Positions 40,672 through 48,651 of a stretch of DNA of 64,000 bases are shown piece by piece. Source of the DNA: Comamonadaceae bacterium PBBC1 (GTDB lineage Bacteria; Pseudomonadota; Gammaproteobacteria; Burkholderiales; Burkholderiaceae_C); the NCBI GenBank assembly GCA_002256145.1, contig NKIP01000002.1, positions 248,001 through 312,000 on the forward strand, written 5' to 3'. Both the position numbers and the translations under genes were made by a program. The first letter of the stretch is position 1, and every line of letters begins with the position of its first letter. Below the pieces are notes generated by a model. That model made no database searches and was not told the origin of the DNA. It saw only the letters and a program-made list of their open reading frames with translations.

Positions 40672-42519
40672 TCAAAGTCCCAGACGTTCCCGGGTGGCCG
40701 ATGTGGGTCGGCCTTCGCCGTCCCAGCCACGCGCGTCGTAGTACTTGGGCAGCATCTCGTCCAACTTGCTGACCATGCCTTTGCCGGGGCCGGTTTTGGC
40801 GGCTTCGGTCATCAGGCGCTTGGGCAGGTTGTCGTCGGCCTTGGTAAAGCCTGCGGCGTTGTTGAAATCGCGCTCCATGTTCCAGATGCGCTCACCGATG
40901 TGGGCCAGGTGTTCCATGGTGAACTCTTCGCCGCATGCAGCTTGAACCTGAGGGGCCACGTCGGCCAGGGTCCAGGCGAAGCTGGTGAAAACGCAAATAC
41001 CGGCCGAATCAAACGCAGCAGTCGCATCCTGGAAAGCCTTGACCAGTTCTGGCTTGCCTTCGTGCTCGGTAGGCTCGGTCTTGACCGGGATGCCCAGCAC
41101 TTCAGACGCGATGGTGTAGCCACGCAGGTGGCAGGCACCACGGTTGGATGTGGCGTAAGCCAAGCCAATGCCCTGGATCACACGTCCGTCATAGGCTGGG
41201 AATTCCTGGCCCTTGACGCTCATGGACAGGTCGGGGTGGCCGTACTTGGCGGTCAGGCGCTTGGAGCCCAAGCCGATTTCCTTGCCAAAACCAATGCCCT
41301 TGGCGGTCATGTCGACAAATTCACACAAGGCTTCGGCAGAGCCGAATGGCGCTTCCACACCAATTTGCTCTTTGGTCAGCACACCCATTTCATACAGCTC
41401 CATGACGGCGCCGATGGTGGCACCGAAGCTGATCGGGTCAAAGCCTTCTTCGTTGCAGATCATGTTGGCGTATTGCAGGGCTTCGAGGTCTTTCACGCCG
41501 TTGGCTGCGCCCAGCGCCCAAGCCGCTTCGTATTCCAGGCCGCCGTTGGCGCCCCAGTACTCAGGCTTGTTCTTGACCGAGAAATGGCCCTCGTCCATCT
41601 TGCTGATGCGGCCGCAGGCGATGGTGCAACCAAAGCAGGCCTGGTTGGTCACCAGGTGCTTTTTGCCGTCGGTCTCGCGGGGCGTGACCATGGCTTCGGC
41701 CGAGATGTCCTTGGCGCTTTCGAACTGCACGTCGCGGTGGTTGCGGGTAGGCAAAGCACCGACTTCGTTGATCACGTTCATCAGCACCTGGGTGCCGTAA
41801 GCGGGCAGGCCCTGGCCGGTGACGCCGTTGTCGGCCAGCACCTTTTTGGCGGCCTTGGTCGCGGCCATGAAGGCCTTGGGGTTTTGCACGTTGCCCACAC
41901 CAATCGTGCCGCGCACGGCGATGGCCTTGAGGTTTTTGCTGCCCATGACGGTGCCCACGCCCGAGCGGCCAGCCGCACGGTGCAGGTCGTTCACCACAGC
42001 GGCATACAGCACGCCGTTTTCACCGGCCTTGCCAATGCTGGACACGCGCAGCAGCGGGTCTTGCAGGCTGGACTTGAGGATTTCCTCGGTCTTCCAGACG
42101 CTTTGGCCCCACAGGTGACCGGCGTCACGCAGTTCAGCTTCGTTGTCGTTGATGTAGAGGTACACCGGCTTGGCCGATGCGCCTTCAAAAATGATCATGT
42201 CCCAACCGGCCATTTTGAGCTCGGCACCCCAGTAGCCACCCGAGTTGGAGCAGGCAATGGCGCCCGTCAGTGGGCCTTTGGTGATGACGGTGTAGCGGCC
42301 ACCGGTGGAGGCCATGGTGCCGGTCAGCGGGCCGGTGGCCCAGATGATTTTGTTGTCGGCCGACAGCGGATCGACTTTGGGGTCGACTTCGCTGATCAGG
42401 TATTTGCTGCCCAAACCGCGTGAACCCAGATAGGCTTTGGCCCATTCCATGTTCAGAGGTTCAGATTTGACGGTGCCCGCGGTCAGGTCGACGCGGAGAA
42501 TTTTTCCAGCCCAAGACAT
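40672..42519 (-). CDS. aorB: Tungsten-type aldehyde:ferredoxin oxidoreductase, catalytic subunit
   Basis: A 615-residue AOR-family enzyme that oxidises aldehydes to acids. AAGGAG before ATG 42519. The N-terminal domain starts with GKILRVDLTAGTV and carries TGPLTGTMASTGGRY and CSNSGGYWGAELKMAGWD, which hold the bis-pterin cofactor. The [4Fe-4S] ligands are C295, C298 and C302 (CFGCTIAC), with a fourth Cys at 509 (AGICVFTS), closely matching the Pyrococcus enzyme spacing. PEYWGANG and ATSNRGACHLRGY are the other cofactor-site segments. Molybdenum cannot be excluded from sequence, but the neighbouring tungstate transporter favours tungsten. It is 26 bases after the ferredoxin gene. Confidence 0.95.
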   Translation of the reverse strand: MSWAGKILRVDLTAGTVKSEPLNMEWAKAYLGSRGLGSKYLISEVDPKVDPLSADNKIIWATGPLTGTMASTGGRYTVITKGPLTGAIACSNSGGYWGAELKMAGWDMIIFEGASAKPVYLYINDNEAELRDAGHLWGQSVWKTEEILKSSLQDPLLRVSSIGKAGENGVLYAAVVNDLHRAAGRSGVGTVMGSKNLKAIAVRGTIGVGNVQNPKAFMAATKAAKKVLADNGVTGQGLPAYGTQVLMNVINEVGALPTRNHRDVQFESAKDISAEAMVTPRETDGKKHLVTNQACFGCTIACGRISKMDEGHFSVKNKPEYWGANGGLEYEAAWALGAANGVKDLEALQYANMICNEEGFDPISFGATIGAVMELYEMGVLTKEQIGVEAPFGSAEALCEFVDMTAKGIGFGKEIGLGSKRLTAKYGHPDLSMSVKGQEFPAYDGRVIQGIGLAYATSNRGACHLRGYTIASEVLGIPVKTEPTEHEGKPELVKAFQDATAAFDSAGICVFTSFAWTLADVAPQVQAACGEEFTMEHLAHIGERIWNMERDFNNAAGFTKADDNLPKRLMTEAAKTGPGKGMVSKLDEMLPKYYDARGWDGEGRPTSATRERLGL

Positions 42520-42545
42520 GTTGATGCTCCTTAAGGGTGGGGGGT

Positions 42546-43022
42546 TTAAGCCGCAGAGGGCTGATTGCCCAACTTGTCGGCCCACTGTTTCATTTTGTCC
42601 ATACCGGTCCAGTTGGCATCGACGAAGGTGATGGCGCCGGTGGGGCAGGCATCAGCGCAAGCTGGATCGCCACCGCACAGGTCGCACTTTTGCACCTTGC
42701 CAGTTTCTTGAACATAGTTGATCGTGCCAAATGGGCAGGCGATGGTGCACACCTTGCAACCCACGCAGGTGGACTCGTTGACCACCTTGGCACCCGTGAC
42801 TTTGTCCACGGTGATGGCTTCCACTGGGCAGGCGTGCAAGCACCAGGCTTCATCGCACTGGGTGCAGGTGTAAGGCACTTTTTTGCCGGTGTGGTGGAAG
42901 TCGAACACCTTGATGCGCGACTTGGATGTGGCGTATGTGCCGTAGTTCTCGAAAGAACAGGCCATTTCGCACTGCAAGCAGCCGGTACATTTGTCCGGAT
43001 TGATGTGCAGGACTTTCTGCAT
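42546..43022 (-). CDS. aorA: Ferredoxin-like subunit with four [4Fe-4S] clusters
   Basis: A 158-residue electron-transfer protein with 16 cysteines in four groups: CTGCLQCEMAC, CTQCDEAWCLHAC, CVGCKVCTIAC and CDLCGGDPACADAC. This is the HycB/DmsB-like pattern and should hold four [4Fe-4S] clusters. CAGGAGATCCAC precedes the ATG. It is the first gene of the five-gene operon and would wire the catalytic subunit to the FAD subunit. Divergent from the AcoR-like regulator, with 153 bases between. Confidence 0.93.
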   Translation of the reverse strand: MQKVLHINPDKCTGCLQCEMACSFENYGTYATSKSRIKVFDFHHTGKKVPYTCTQCDEAWCLHACPVEAITVDKVTGAKVVNESTCVGCKVCTIACPFGTINYVQETGKVQKCDLCGGDPACADACPTGAITFVDANWTGMDKMKQWADKLGNQPSAA

Positions 43023-43120
43023 GTGGATCTCCTGTGAATTGGCGGGCTGGTCAAGCTCGCGCTTATGAATCAGAATGCATAGCCATTGTTGGTACTTGCC
43101 CCCACAAACCGATGCGTATT

Positions 43121-43150
43121 AACCCTAGGTTTTGCAGGGTTGCCGCAAAA
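43121..43150. promoter_or_regulatory. Two overlapping inverted repeats in the aorA/regulator spacer
   Basis: AACCCT-N9-AGGGTT (43121-43141) and TTTTGC-N9-GCAAAA (43130-43150) are both perfect six-base inverted repeats of 21 bases total, offset by nine. They lie 26 bases before the regulator start and about 100 before aorA. The size fits a Fis-type helix-turn-helix dimer such as the adjacent AcoR-like protein; this is inference. Confidence 0.5.
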
Positions 43151-43175
43151 ATTCTCAGCTTGATACACATCTGAC

Positions 43176-44363
43176 ATGCCCCTGACTACCCACAACAGCG
43201 ACCGCCTGGAGCGGATAGAACGAGCCCGTGAACTGGTGTTGGAGGGGCGCACTGGCCACTTGCGACCCGGTGAATCACTGGCAGGCGTGTCGCCTTGGCT
43301 GACCCAGTCTTGGAAACGCTGCCTGGCCATGGGCCTGCAGCCGCAGCAAAGCGTGGGGTTTGACACCGTTTCGGCTCAGCAAATGCGCCGCGTACAAGAA
43401 AACAGCCGCCCACTGGTGCAGGCGGCCCAGCCTGTGCTGGTGGAGCTGGCCCGTGCGATTGCCGACATCCGCTATTTCGCCATCTTGACCAATGCACAGG
43501 GCATCGTGGTCGATGTGCACGGCCCGGTGGACCGCCAAGACCGCCGCGCCGACGCCATTGCCCGTGTGGGCGTGGACCTGTCAGAGCGCTCGGTGGGCAC
43601 CACGTCCATCAGTGCGGCCTTGAGCGAACTGCAACCGGTCTGGCTGCACCAGGGTGAGCATTTTTTCCAAGACAACAGCGTCTACAGCTGCGCCGGGGCA
43701 CCGGTTTTTGGTCCTGACGGCTTGTGCGCGGGCATGCTGGACTTGACAGGCATCGAAACCACCGAACGCCCGGCCCTGAAACATTTGGTGAGGCGCTCGG
43801 CCCGCAGCATCGAAAACAGCTGGCTGCTGTCCACCGGACACGCGCTGGTGCTGCGCCTGAACTGGCCCGGCAACCAAGCCGGCGACGACAGCGACGGCTT
43901 GATCACCTTGGGCCCGAACGGCCACATCTTGGGTGCCAACCCAACCGCCCGGCAAATGTTGTCTTTGTCGCCCACCCCGCAAGGGGAGTCTTTGCACGCC
44001 AGCGATGTGTTTGCCTCTGCCTGGGAAAACCTGTTCGACGCGGCCCGGCGAAACAGCAAAGGCACAGCGCAGACCCAAGAGTTGCCCCTGTGGTCAGGGC
44101 TGCGCTTGCAAACGCAGGCTTGGCTGGCAGGGTCTTCGGCGCAGGCTTTTCACGCGGCACCCTCGGGCCATGGGGCCCACGCCGCGCCACCCGAGCTCCC
44201 AATTGTGGCCATGGCCCAGGCACCCAAAGGCCTGAAAGACGCACAAACCGAGATGATCCGAGAGGCCGTCAAACAGGCACGAGGCAATGTGGCCGAAGCG
44301 GCCCGTGCCTTGGGCATCAGCCGCGCCACGGTGTACCGCAAACTGGGCAGCGGCAAGGCTTGA
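43176..44363 (+). CDS. AcoR-like regulator lacking the sigma-54 AAA+ domain
   Basis: A 395-residue cytoplasmic regulator. The N-terminal part (WLTQSWKRCLAMGL and a GAF domain at about 75-215 with VGTTSISAAL and YSCAGAPVFGPDG) matches AcoR-type activators of aldehyde/acetoin metabolism. A PAS-like stretch follows (DGLITLGPNGHILGANPTARQM, shown for its NGHILGANPTA core), and a Fis-type helix-turn-helix ends it (ARGNVAEAARALGISRATVY). The central AAA+ domain with its GAFTGA loop is missing, so it cannot drive sigma-54 open-complex formation and probably acts on ordinary promoters. Divergent from aorA, it is the likely aldehyde-responsive regulator. Confidence 0.87.
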   Translation: MPLTTHNSDRLERIERARELVLEGRTGHLRPGESLAGVSPWLTQSWKRCLAMGLQPQQSVGFDTVSAQQMRRVQENSRPLVQAAQPVLVELARAIADIRYFAILTNAQGIVVDVHGPVDRQDRRADAIARVGVDLSERSVGTTSISAALSELQPVWLHQGEHFFQDNSVYSCAGAPVFGPDGLCAGMLDLTGIETTERPALKHLVRRSARSIENSWLLSTGHALVLRLNWPGNQAGDDSDGLITLGPNGHILGANPTARQMLSLSPTPQGESLHASDVFASAWENLFDAARRNSKGTAQTQELPLWSGLRLQTQAWLAGSSAQAFHAAPSGHGAHAAPPELPIVAMAQAPKGLKDAQTEMIREAVKQARGNVAEAARALGISRATVYRKLGSGKA

Positions 44364-44387
44364 AGATCGCCCCAGCCCGCGAGTCAC

Positions 44388-45203
44388 TCAACGCGTAGCG
44401 TTCGGGAAAAACAGCTGCTCGCCGCCGATTTTGTAGTCGGCAATCACGCCCTGACCTGCGGCCGAGGTGATCCAGTCCACAAACTTTTGCGCATCGGCCT
44501 GCTTGACATGCGCATGTTTGGCGGGGTTGACCACCATCACGCCGTATTGGTTGAACAGACGTTGATCACCTTCCACCAAAATGGCCAGGTCAGCACGATT
44601 TTTGAAGTTCAGCCAAGTAGCGCGGTCGGCCAACACATAGGCCCCCGAAGACGCCGCAATGTTCAAAGCCGGGCCCATGCCGCAGCCACACTCCTTGTAG
44701 CCACCGCCTTTTTTCTCGCTCAAGTTGGCCATCTTCCAAAAACGCAGCTCGGCCGCATGTGTGCCGCTCTTGTCACCGCGCGAGACAAAGGCTGCATTGC
44801 CTGCCGACAACTTGGCCAAGGCCGCCACAATGTCTTTGCCTTTGGTCGCTGCTGGGTCAGCCTTTGGGCCGATCAGCACAAAGTCGTTGTACATCACAGG
44901 CAAGCGCTTGATGCCAAAGCCATCGGCCACAAATTTCTCTTCGGCCACTTGGTCGTGCACAAACACCACATCGGCATCACCGCGCCGCGCCATGTCCAGC
45001 GCCTGGCCCGTGCCCAAGGCCACCACCTTCACATCCAGCCCACTGGCTTTTTTGAAGGCGGGCAAGAGGTGCGCAAACAAGCCCGATTGCTCGGTAGAGG
45101 TGGTGGACGACATCACGATGGACTGGGCTTGTGCCCACACCGAGGTGGTGGCCAACACCGCACACACCAGAGCGCGACGGGTCAGGGATGAGGGGAAGGT
45201 CAT
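44388..45203 (-). CDS. tupA: Tungstate ABC transporter, substrate-binding protein TupA
   Basis: A 271-residue periplasmic protein. Signal peptide FPSSLTRRALVCAVLATTSV ending near AQAQ; GGAGAACTTTC before the ATG. TupA signatures are SSTTSTEQSGLFAHLLPAF, GTGQALDMARRGDADVVFVH and SRGDKSGTHAAE, which form the oxyanion pocket. TupA binds tungstate far more tightly than molybdate in studied cases. Its ATG overlaps the stop of the ATPase gene by four bases. A tungstate uptake system beside a tungsten enzyme operon supports the metal assignment. Confidence 0.93.
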   Translation of the reverse strand: MTFPSSLTRRALVCAVLATTSVWAQAQSIVMSSTTSTEQSGLFAHLLPAFKKASGLDVKVVALGTGQALDMARRGDADVVFVHDQVAEEKFVADGFGIKRLPVMYNDFVLIGPKADPAATKGKDIVAALAKLSAGNAAFVSRGDKSGTHAAELRFWKMANLSEKKGGGYKECGCGMGPALNIAASSGAYVLADRATWLNFKNRADLAILVEGDQRLFNQYGVMVVNPAKHAHVKQADAQKFVDWITSAAGQGVIADYKIGGEQLFFPNATR

Positions 45204-45928
45204 GAAAGTTCTCCTTGAACAAAAGCATGGGCTGCCGGGCTGCATTGGGCCAGCACGGCGGGGTTGAAAAAATCGGCGACAGGCAAGTCGGCCATCACTT
45301 GCCCGAACTCCAGATAAATGACGCGGGTGGCCAGGCGCTTGACCTGACCCAGGTTGTGGCTGGCCCAGATCAGGGTCAGCGGCTGCTCGGGGCTTGGGCC
45401 TGCAGCAAAGTCGGCCATGAGTGCTTCGACCTCGCGCTTGGCGTGGGGATCCAGACTGGCCGTGGGCTCATCGAGCAGCAAGACATCGGGCTGGCGCACC
45501 CAAGCACGGGCCATGGCCAGGCGCTGCTGCTGACCGCCCGACAGCTGCCGCCCACCCTGCTGCGCCACGGCACTCAAGCCCACGCGCTGCAAGGCCCCGC
45601 TGGCCCGCGCTTGGGATTGCGCCCAGTTCAAACCTTGTGAACGATCGAGCCACAAACCCAGCGCCACGTTGTTCAAAGCCGACATGCGCAGCAAGTGCGG
45701 CCTTTGGAACAGCATGGCCTGCCGCAACTTCGGGTGACGATCGACTGTGCCCTGAACCGGTGCCAGCAAACCATGCACCGTGCGCAGCAAGGTGCTTTTG
45801 CCCGAACCGTTGGCGCCGACCAAGGCGACGCGCTCGCCCGGCTGAATGCCCAGGTTGACCCGCTTGAGGGCTTCCACCGGCCCCAAGCGGACCGACACTT
45901 CACGCAGTTGAACCACGGCCGATGCCAT
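45200..45928 (-). CDS. tupC: Tungstate ABC transporter, ATP-binding protein TupC
   Basis: A 242-residue ABC ATPase. The Walker A site GANGSGKST is at 38-46, the signature is LSGGQQQRLAMARAW, Walker B is VLLLDEPTASLDPHA, and the switch histidine is in WASHNLGQ. ATG 45928 shares its base with the stop of the permease gene (TGATG), and its own stop overlaps tupA, so the three genes are translationally linked. The frame stays open upstream through tupB, but that part is unrelated antisense-free read-through and not coding. Confidence 0.93.
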   Translation of the reverse strand: MASAVVQLREVSVRLGPVEALKRVNLGIQPGERVALVGANGSGKSTLLRTVHGLLAPVQGTVDRHPKLRQAMLFQRPHLLRMSALNNVALGLWLDRSQGLNWAQSQARASGALQRVGLSAVAQQGGRQLSGGQQQRLAMARAWVRQPDVLLLDEPTASLDPHAKREVEALMADFAAGPSPEQPLTLIWASHNLGQVKRLATRVIYLEFGQVMADLPVADFFNPAVLAQCSPAAHAFVQGELS

Positions 45929-46665
45929 CACGCGACCCAACCTTTGGGCGCAGCGACCTGGCTGCCCTGGCGTTTTTCGCCCCAGCGGCGCAAACCGGCC
46001 ACCGCCGCATTGAGCAACAAGACCACCGCCAACAGCACGATGCCCAAGCCCAAGGCCAGCGGCAAATCGCCCTTGCTGGTTTCCAGCGCAATCGCGGTGG
46101 TCATGACACGGGTGAAGCCGTCGATGTTGCCGCCCACGATCATCACCGCGCCGACTTCGGAAATGGCCCGCCCGAAAGCCGCCACCCCGATCGTGAGCAA
46201 AGCCAAGCGCTCGTCCCAAGCCAGCAAGATGCCCCGCAACCAGGGGCCTGCGCCCAGCGAAGCCCACTGCTCGCCGTGCTGACGCTCCACGTCTTCGACC
46301 ACCTGCCGTGTGAGTGCGGTCACCACCGGCACCACCAGAATCACCTGCGCGATCACCATGGCCTTGAAGCTGAACAGCCACCCCAGAAAACCCAAAGGGC
46401 CGGTGCGCGACAACAGCAAATACACCACCAATCCCACCACGACCGAAGGCAGCGCCAGCAAGGTATTCAAACCCACCAGCACTGCGCCACGCCCCTGAAA
46501 ACGCGACACCGCCAGCCAAGCACCCAGCACCACGCCCATGCCATAAGCCAGCAAACAGGCCATGGCACTGACGGCCAAAGAGCGCATCACCACGGTCCAG
46601 AGTGCAGGATCCAGGGAAGCGATGAGGGTGAGCGCAGCGCCGATGCTGTCGGAGAAGGTGTTCAT
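45928..46665 (-). CDS. tupB: Tungstate ABC transporter, permease TupB
   Basis: A 245-residue inner-membrane protein with five or six helices. The EAA-like loop that docks the ATPase is ASLGAGPWLRGILLAW; GRAISEVGAVMIVGGNIDG is the conserved segment of the TupB/ModB group. First gene of tupBCA, divergent from a ModE-like regulator across a 128-base spacer with a candidate operator. Confidence 0.93.
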   Translation of the reverse strand: MNTFSDSIGAALTLIASLDPALWTVVMRSLAVSAMACLLAYGMGVVLGAWLAVSRFQGRGAVLVGLNTLLALPSVVVGLVVYLLLSRTGPLGFLGWLFSFKAMVIAQVILVVPVVTALTRQVVEDVERQHGEQWASLGAGPWLRGILLAWDERLALLTIGVAAFGRAISEVGAVMIVGGNIDGFTRVMTTAIALETSKGDLPLALGLGIVLLAVVLLLNAAVAGLRRWGEKRQGSQVAAPKGWVA

Positions 46666-46720
46666 AAAGTTGTGGCCGATGCTACCGGACGAAACCAGCG
46701 AAACTGCTAAGGGATGTCCG

Positions 46721-46740
46721 CTATGAATTCATTTGCATAG
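46721..46740. promoter_or_regulatory. Candidate oxyanion-regulator operator between tupB and its regulator
   Basis: CTATG-N10-CATAG forms a 20-base interrupted palindrome in the divergent tupB/regulator spacer. ModE-type sites are also AT-rich interrupted palindromes with TAT/ATA ends, so this is a reasonable target of the neighbouring protein, not proven. Confidence 0.45.
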
Positions 46741-46793
46741 GTTGCACCAGCCTCCTTGCAAAGCCCCACAAGAGTTGAGGCAAACTCCTGCTT

Positions 46794-47891
46794 GTGCAAC
46801 ACATCAACCTTTCCTACAGCTGGACGCCGCATCACGGCAACGGCGCTCCTCGCCACCAGACCAGCCCGCTGCGCAACCCGCTGATGGACATGCTGCAAGC
46901 CGTGCGCGAAGCCGGCTCGATTGCCGCTGCGGCCAAGTCGCTGCAGCTGTCTTACCGCCACGTCTGGGGTGAACTCAAGCGCTGGGAGCATGCCCTGGAG
47001 CAGCCGCTGATCCTGTGGGAAAAAGGCCAGGCGGCCCGGTTGAGCGAATTTGCCGACAAGCTGCTGTGGGCCGAACGGCAGGCGCAAGCCAGACTTGCAC
47101 CCCAGATCAGCGCCTTGCATGCTGAACTGGAAAAAACCTTTTCTGTGGCTTTCGACCCCGAAAGCCACCTGCTGACGGTGTACGCCAGCCACGACGATGC
47201 GCTGGTACAGCTACAGCAGCAAACCGCCCAACAAGCACTGCACTTGGACATCCGCTTTTGCGGCAGCGTGGACGCCATACGTGCCCTGAACGAAGGCCGC
47301 TGCACCGTGGCGGGTTTTCACGCCCCGGCACAGCCCGCGGCCGACTCCCTGATCGCACGCACCTACCGCCCACTGCTCAAAACCGGGCAACACAAATTGA
47401 TTGGTTTTGCACTTCGAGAGCAAGGGCTGATGGTTCAAGCTGGCAACCCGCGCCAAATACGGTCGATTGCCGACCTCGCTCAACACGGCGTACGCATGGT
47501 CAACCGCAGTTTGGGCACGGGCACCCGACTTTTGCTGGACCATTGGCTGCAACAAGCGCAACTGCCCACTGAATCCTTGCTGGGCTACCAACACGAAGAA
47601 CCCTCCCACGCCGCTGTAGCTACGCAAATTGCCTCAGGCCAGGTCGATGTCGGCTTGGGGATTGCATCAGCAGCCCGCCAGCATGGGCTGGAATTCATCC
47701 CCTTGGCGCAAGAACAATACTGGTTGGTGTGCTTGAAAAGCGCTTTGGAGACGCCTGCACTGATGCAACTGATGCGCATATTGCAATCCAAAGTATGGCA
47801 AAGCCAACTCAGTGCGCTCACGGGTTACCAAGCCACCTCCGAGAGTGGACAGGTCCAGTCTCTGAAAAAAATACTGCCATGGTGGCGATGA
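46794..47891 (+). CDS. ModE-like regulator with periplasmic-binding-protein-like sensor domain
   Basis: A 365-residue regulator from a GTG start. Residues about 28-95 are a LysR/ModE winged helix (MLQAVREAGSIAAAAKSLQ, SYRHVWGELKRWE). From about 130 a binding-protein-like domain (PF12727 type) follows, with IRFCGSVDAIRALNEGRC, GVRMVNRSLGTGTRLLLD and VATQIASGQVDVGLGIA. The molybdate-binding Mop domains of E. coli ModE are absent, so the sensor is the second domain. Divergent from tupBCA, it probably represses or tunes tungstate uptake. The ribosome site is poor, leaving the start somewhat open. Confidence 0.85.
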   Translation: MQHINLSYSWTPHHGNGAPRHQTSPLRNPLMDMLQAVREAGSIAAAAKSLQLSYRHVWGELKRWEHALEQPLILWEKGQAARLSEFADKLLWAERQAQARLAPQISALHAELEKTFSVAFDPESHLLTVYASHDDALVQLQQQTAQQALHLDIRFCGSVDAIRALNEGRCTVAGFHAPAQPAADSLIARTYRPLLKTGQHKLIGFALREQGLMVQAGNPRQIRSIADLAQHGVRMVNRSLGTGTRLLLDHWLQQAQLPTESLLGYQHEEPSHAAVATQIASGQVDVGLGIASAARQHGLEFIPLAQEQYWLVCLKSALETPALMQLMRILQSKVWQSQLSALTGYQATSESGQVQSLKKILPWWR

Positions 47892-48039
47892 TGCGGGGAT
47901 CTGTTCAGGCAAACCTCGCCTGAAACGTGAAAGCTCTTCAAGGATTTGCCAAAAATATCAACAAGGTCTGCCAACCCGGATTGCAGAACCGGAGTGTCAG
48001 GGCACGTAAAATCCGGCATCCTTTACCTTGGAGACCCCT

Positions 48040-48633
48040 ATGGGAGCCCTGCTCAAATTCTCAAATCTGATGGACCGCATCAGCACCTGGATCGGAAAGT
48101 ACGTGATCTGGCTGATTCTGGCCTCCACTTTGATCAGCAGCATCAACGCCCTGGTTCGCAAAATTTTCAACACCGGCTCCAACGCCTATTTGGAAGTGCA
48201 GTGGTATTTGTTTGCCGCATCCTTCCTGATCGCTGCGGGTTACACCTTGCTGAATAACGAGCACGTCAAGATCGATGTGGTGTCCAGTCGCTTCAGCAAA
48301 GCCACCCAGATCAAGATTGACATCTTTGGCTTTATTGCTTTCCTCATCCCCATGTGCCTGGCCATCCTGTGGTACGGCATTCCCTTCTTTTACAAGGGCT
48401 TGATCAGTGGTGAGATGTCCTCCAACGCCGGTGGACTGATCCGCTGGCCCGTGTATGCCATGATCCCACTGGGTTTTGGCTTGCTGCTGCTGCAGGGCTT
48501 GTCCGAACTGATCAAACGTGTGGCATTCCTGAAAGGGCTGATCGAAGACCCCACGGTGAAAAAAGTGGACAAAACTGCAGAAGAAGAGCTGGCTGAAGCC
48601 ATTCGAAAATTGGCCGAAACCAAAGCCAGCTGA
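48040..48633 (+). CDS. dctQ: TRAP transporter small permease DctQ (system 3)
   Basis: A 197-residue membrane protein of the larger TRAP subtype used for mannitol or chloroaromatic-like ligands. The four helices include WLILASTLISSINALVR and LFAASFLIAAGYTLLNN; NNEHVKIDVVSSRFS is the conserved DctQ loop. A charged tail of about 40 residues follows the last helix (VDKTAEEELAEAIRKLAETK), likely a short coil. TTGGAGACCCCT precedes ATG 48040. dctM follows after 18 bases. Confidence 0.88.
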   Translation: MGALLKFSNLMDRISTWIGKYVIWLILASTLISSINALVRKIFNTGSNAYLEVQWYLFAASFLIAAGYTLLNNEHVKIDVVSSRFSKATQIKIDIFGFIAFLIPMCLAILWYGIPFFYKGLISGEMSSNAGGLIRWPVYAMIPLGFGLLLLQGLSELIKRVAFLKGLIEDPTVKKVDKTAEEELAEAIRKLAETKAS

Positions 48634-48651
48634 CATAAGGACACACCCATC

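Noticed and set aside
40900..42423. About 500-codon plus-strand frame opposite the aldehyde oxidoreductase gene
   Set aside because: The AOR gene has all cofactor motifs on the minus strand; the opposite frame has none.
43023..43175. Sigma-54 promoter for the aor operon
   Set aside because: Looked for TGGCAC-N5-TTGC on both strands because the regulator is AcoR-like; only poor partial matches were found.
47904..47924. TTCAGGC / GCCTGAA hairpin after the ModE-like regulator gene as a terminator
   Set aside because: The stem is real but no T-run follows on either strand, so termination is not supported.
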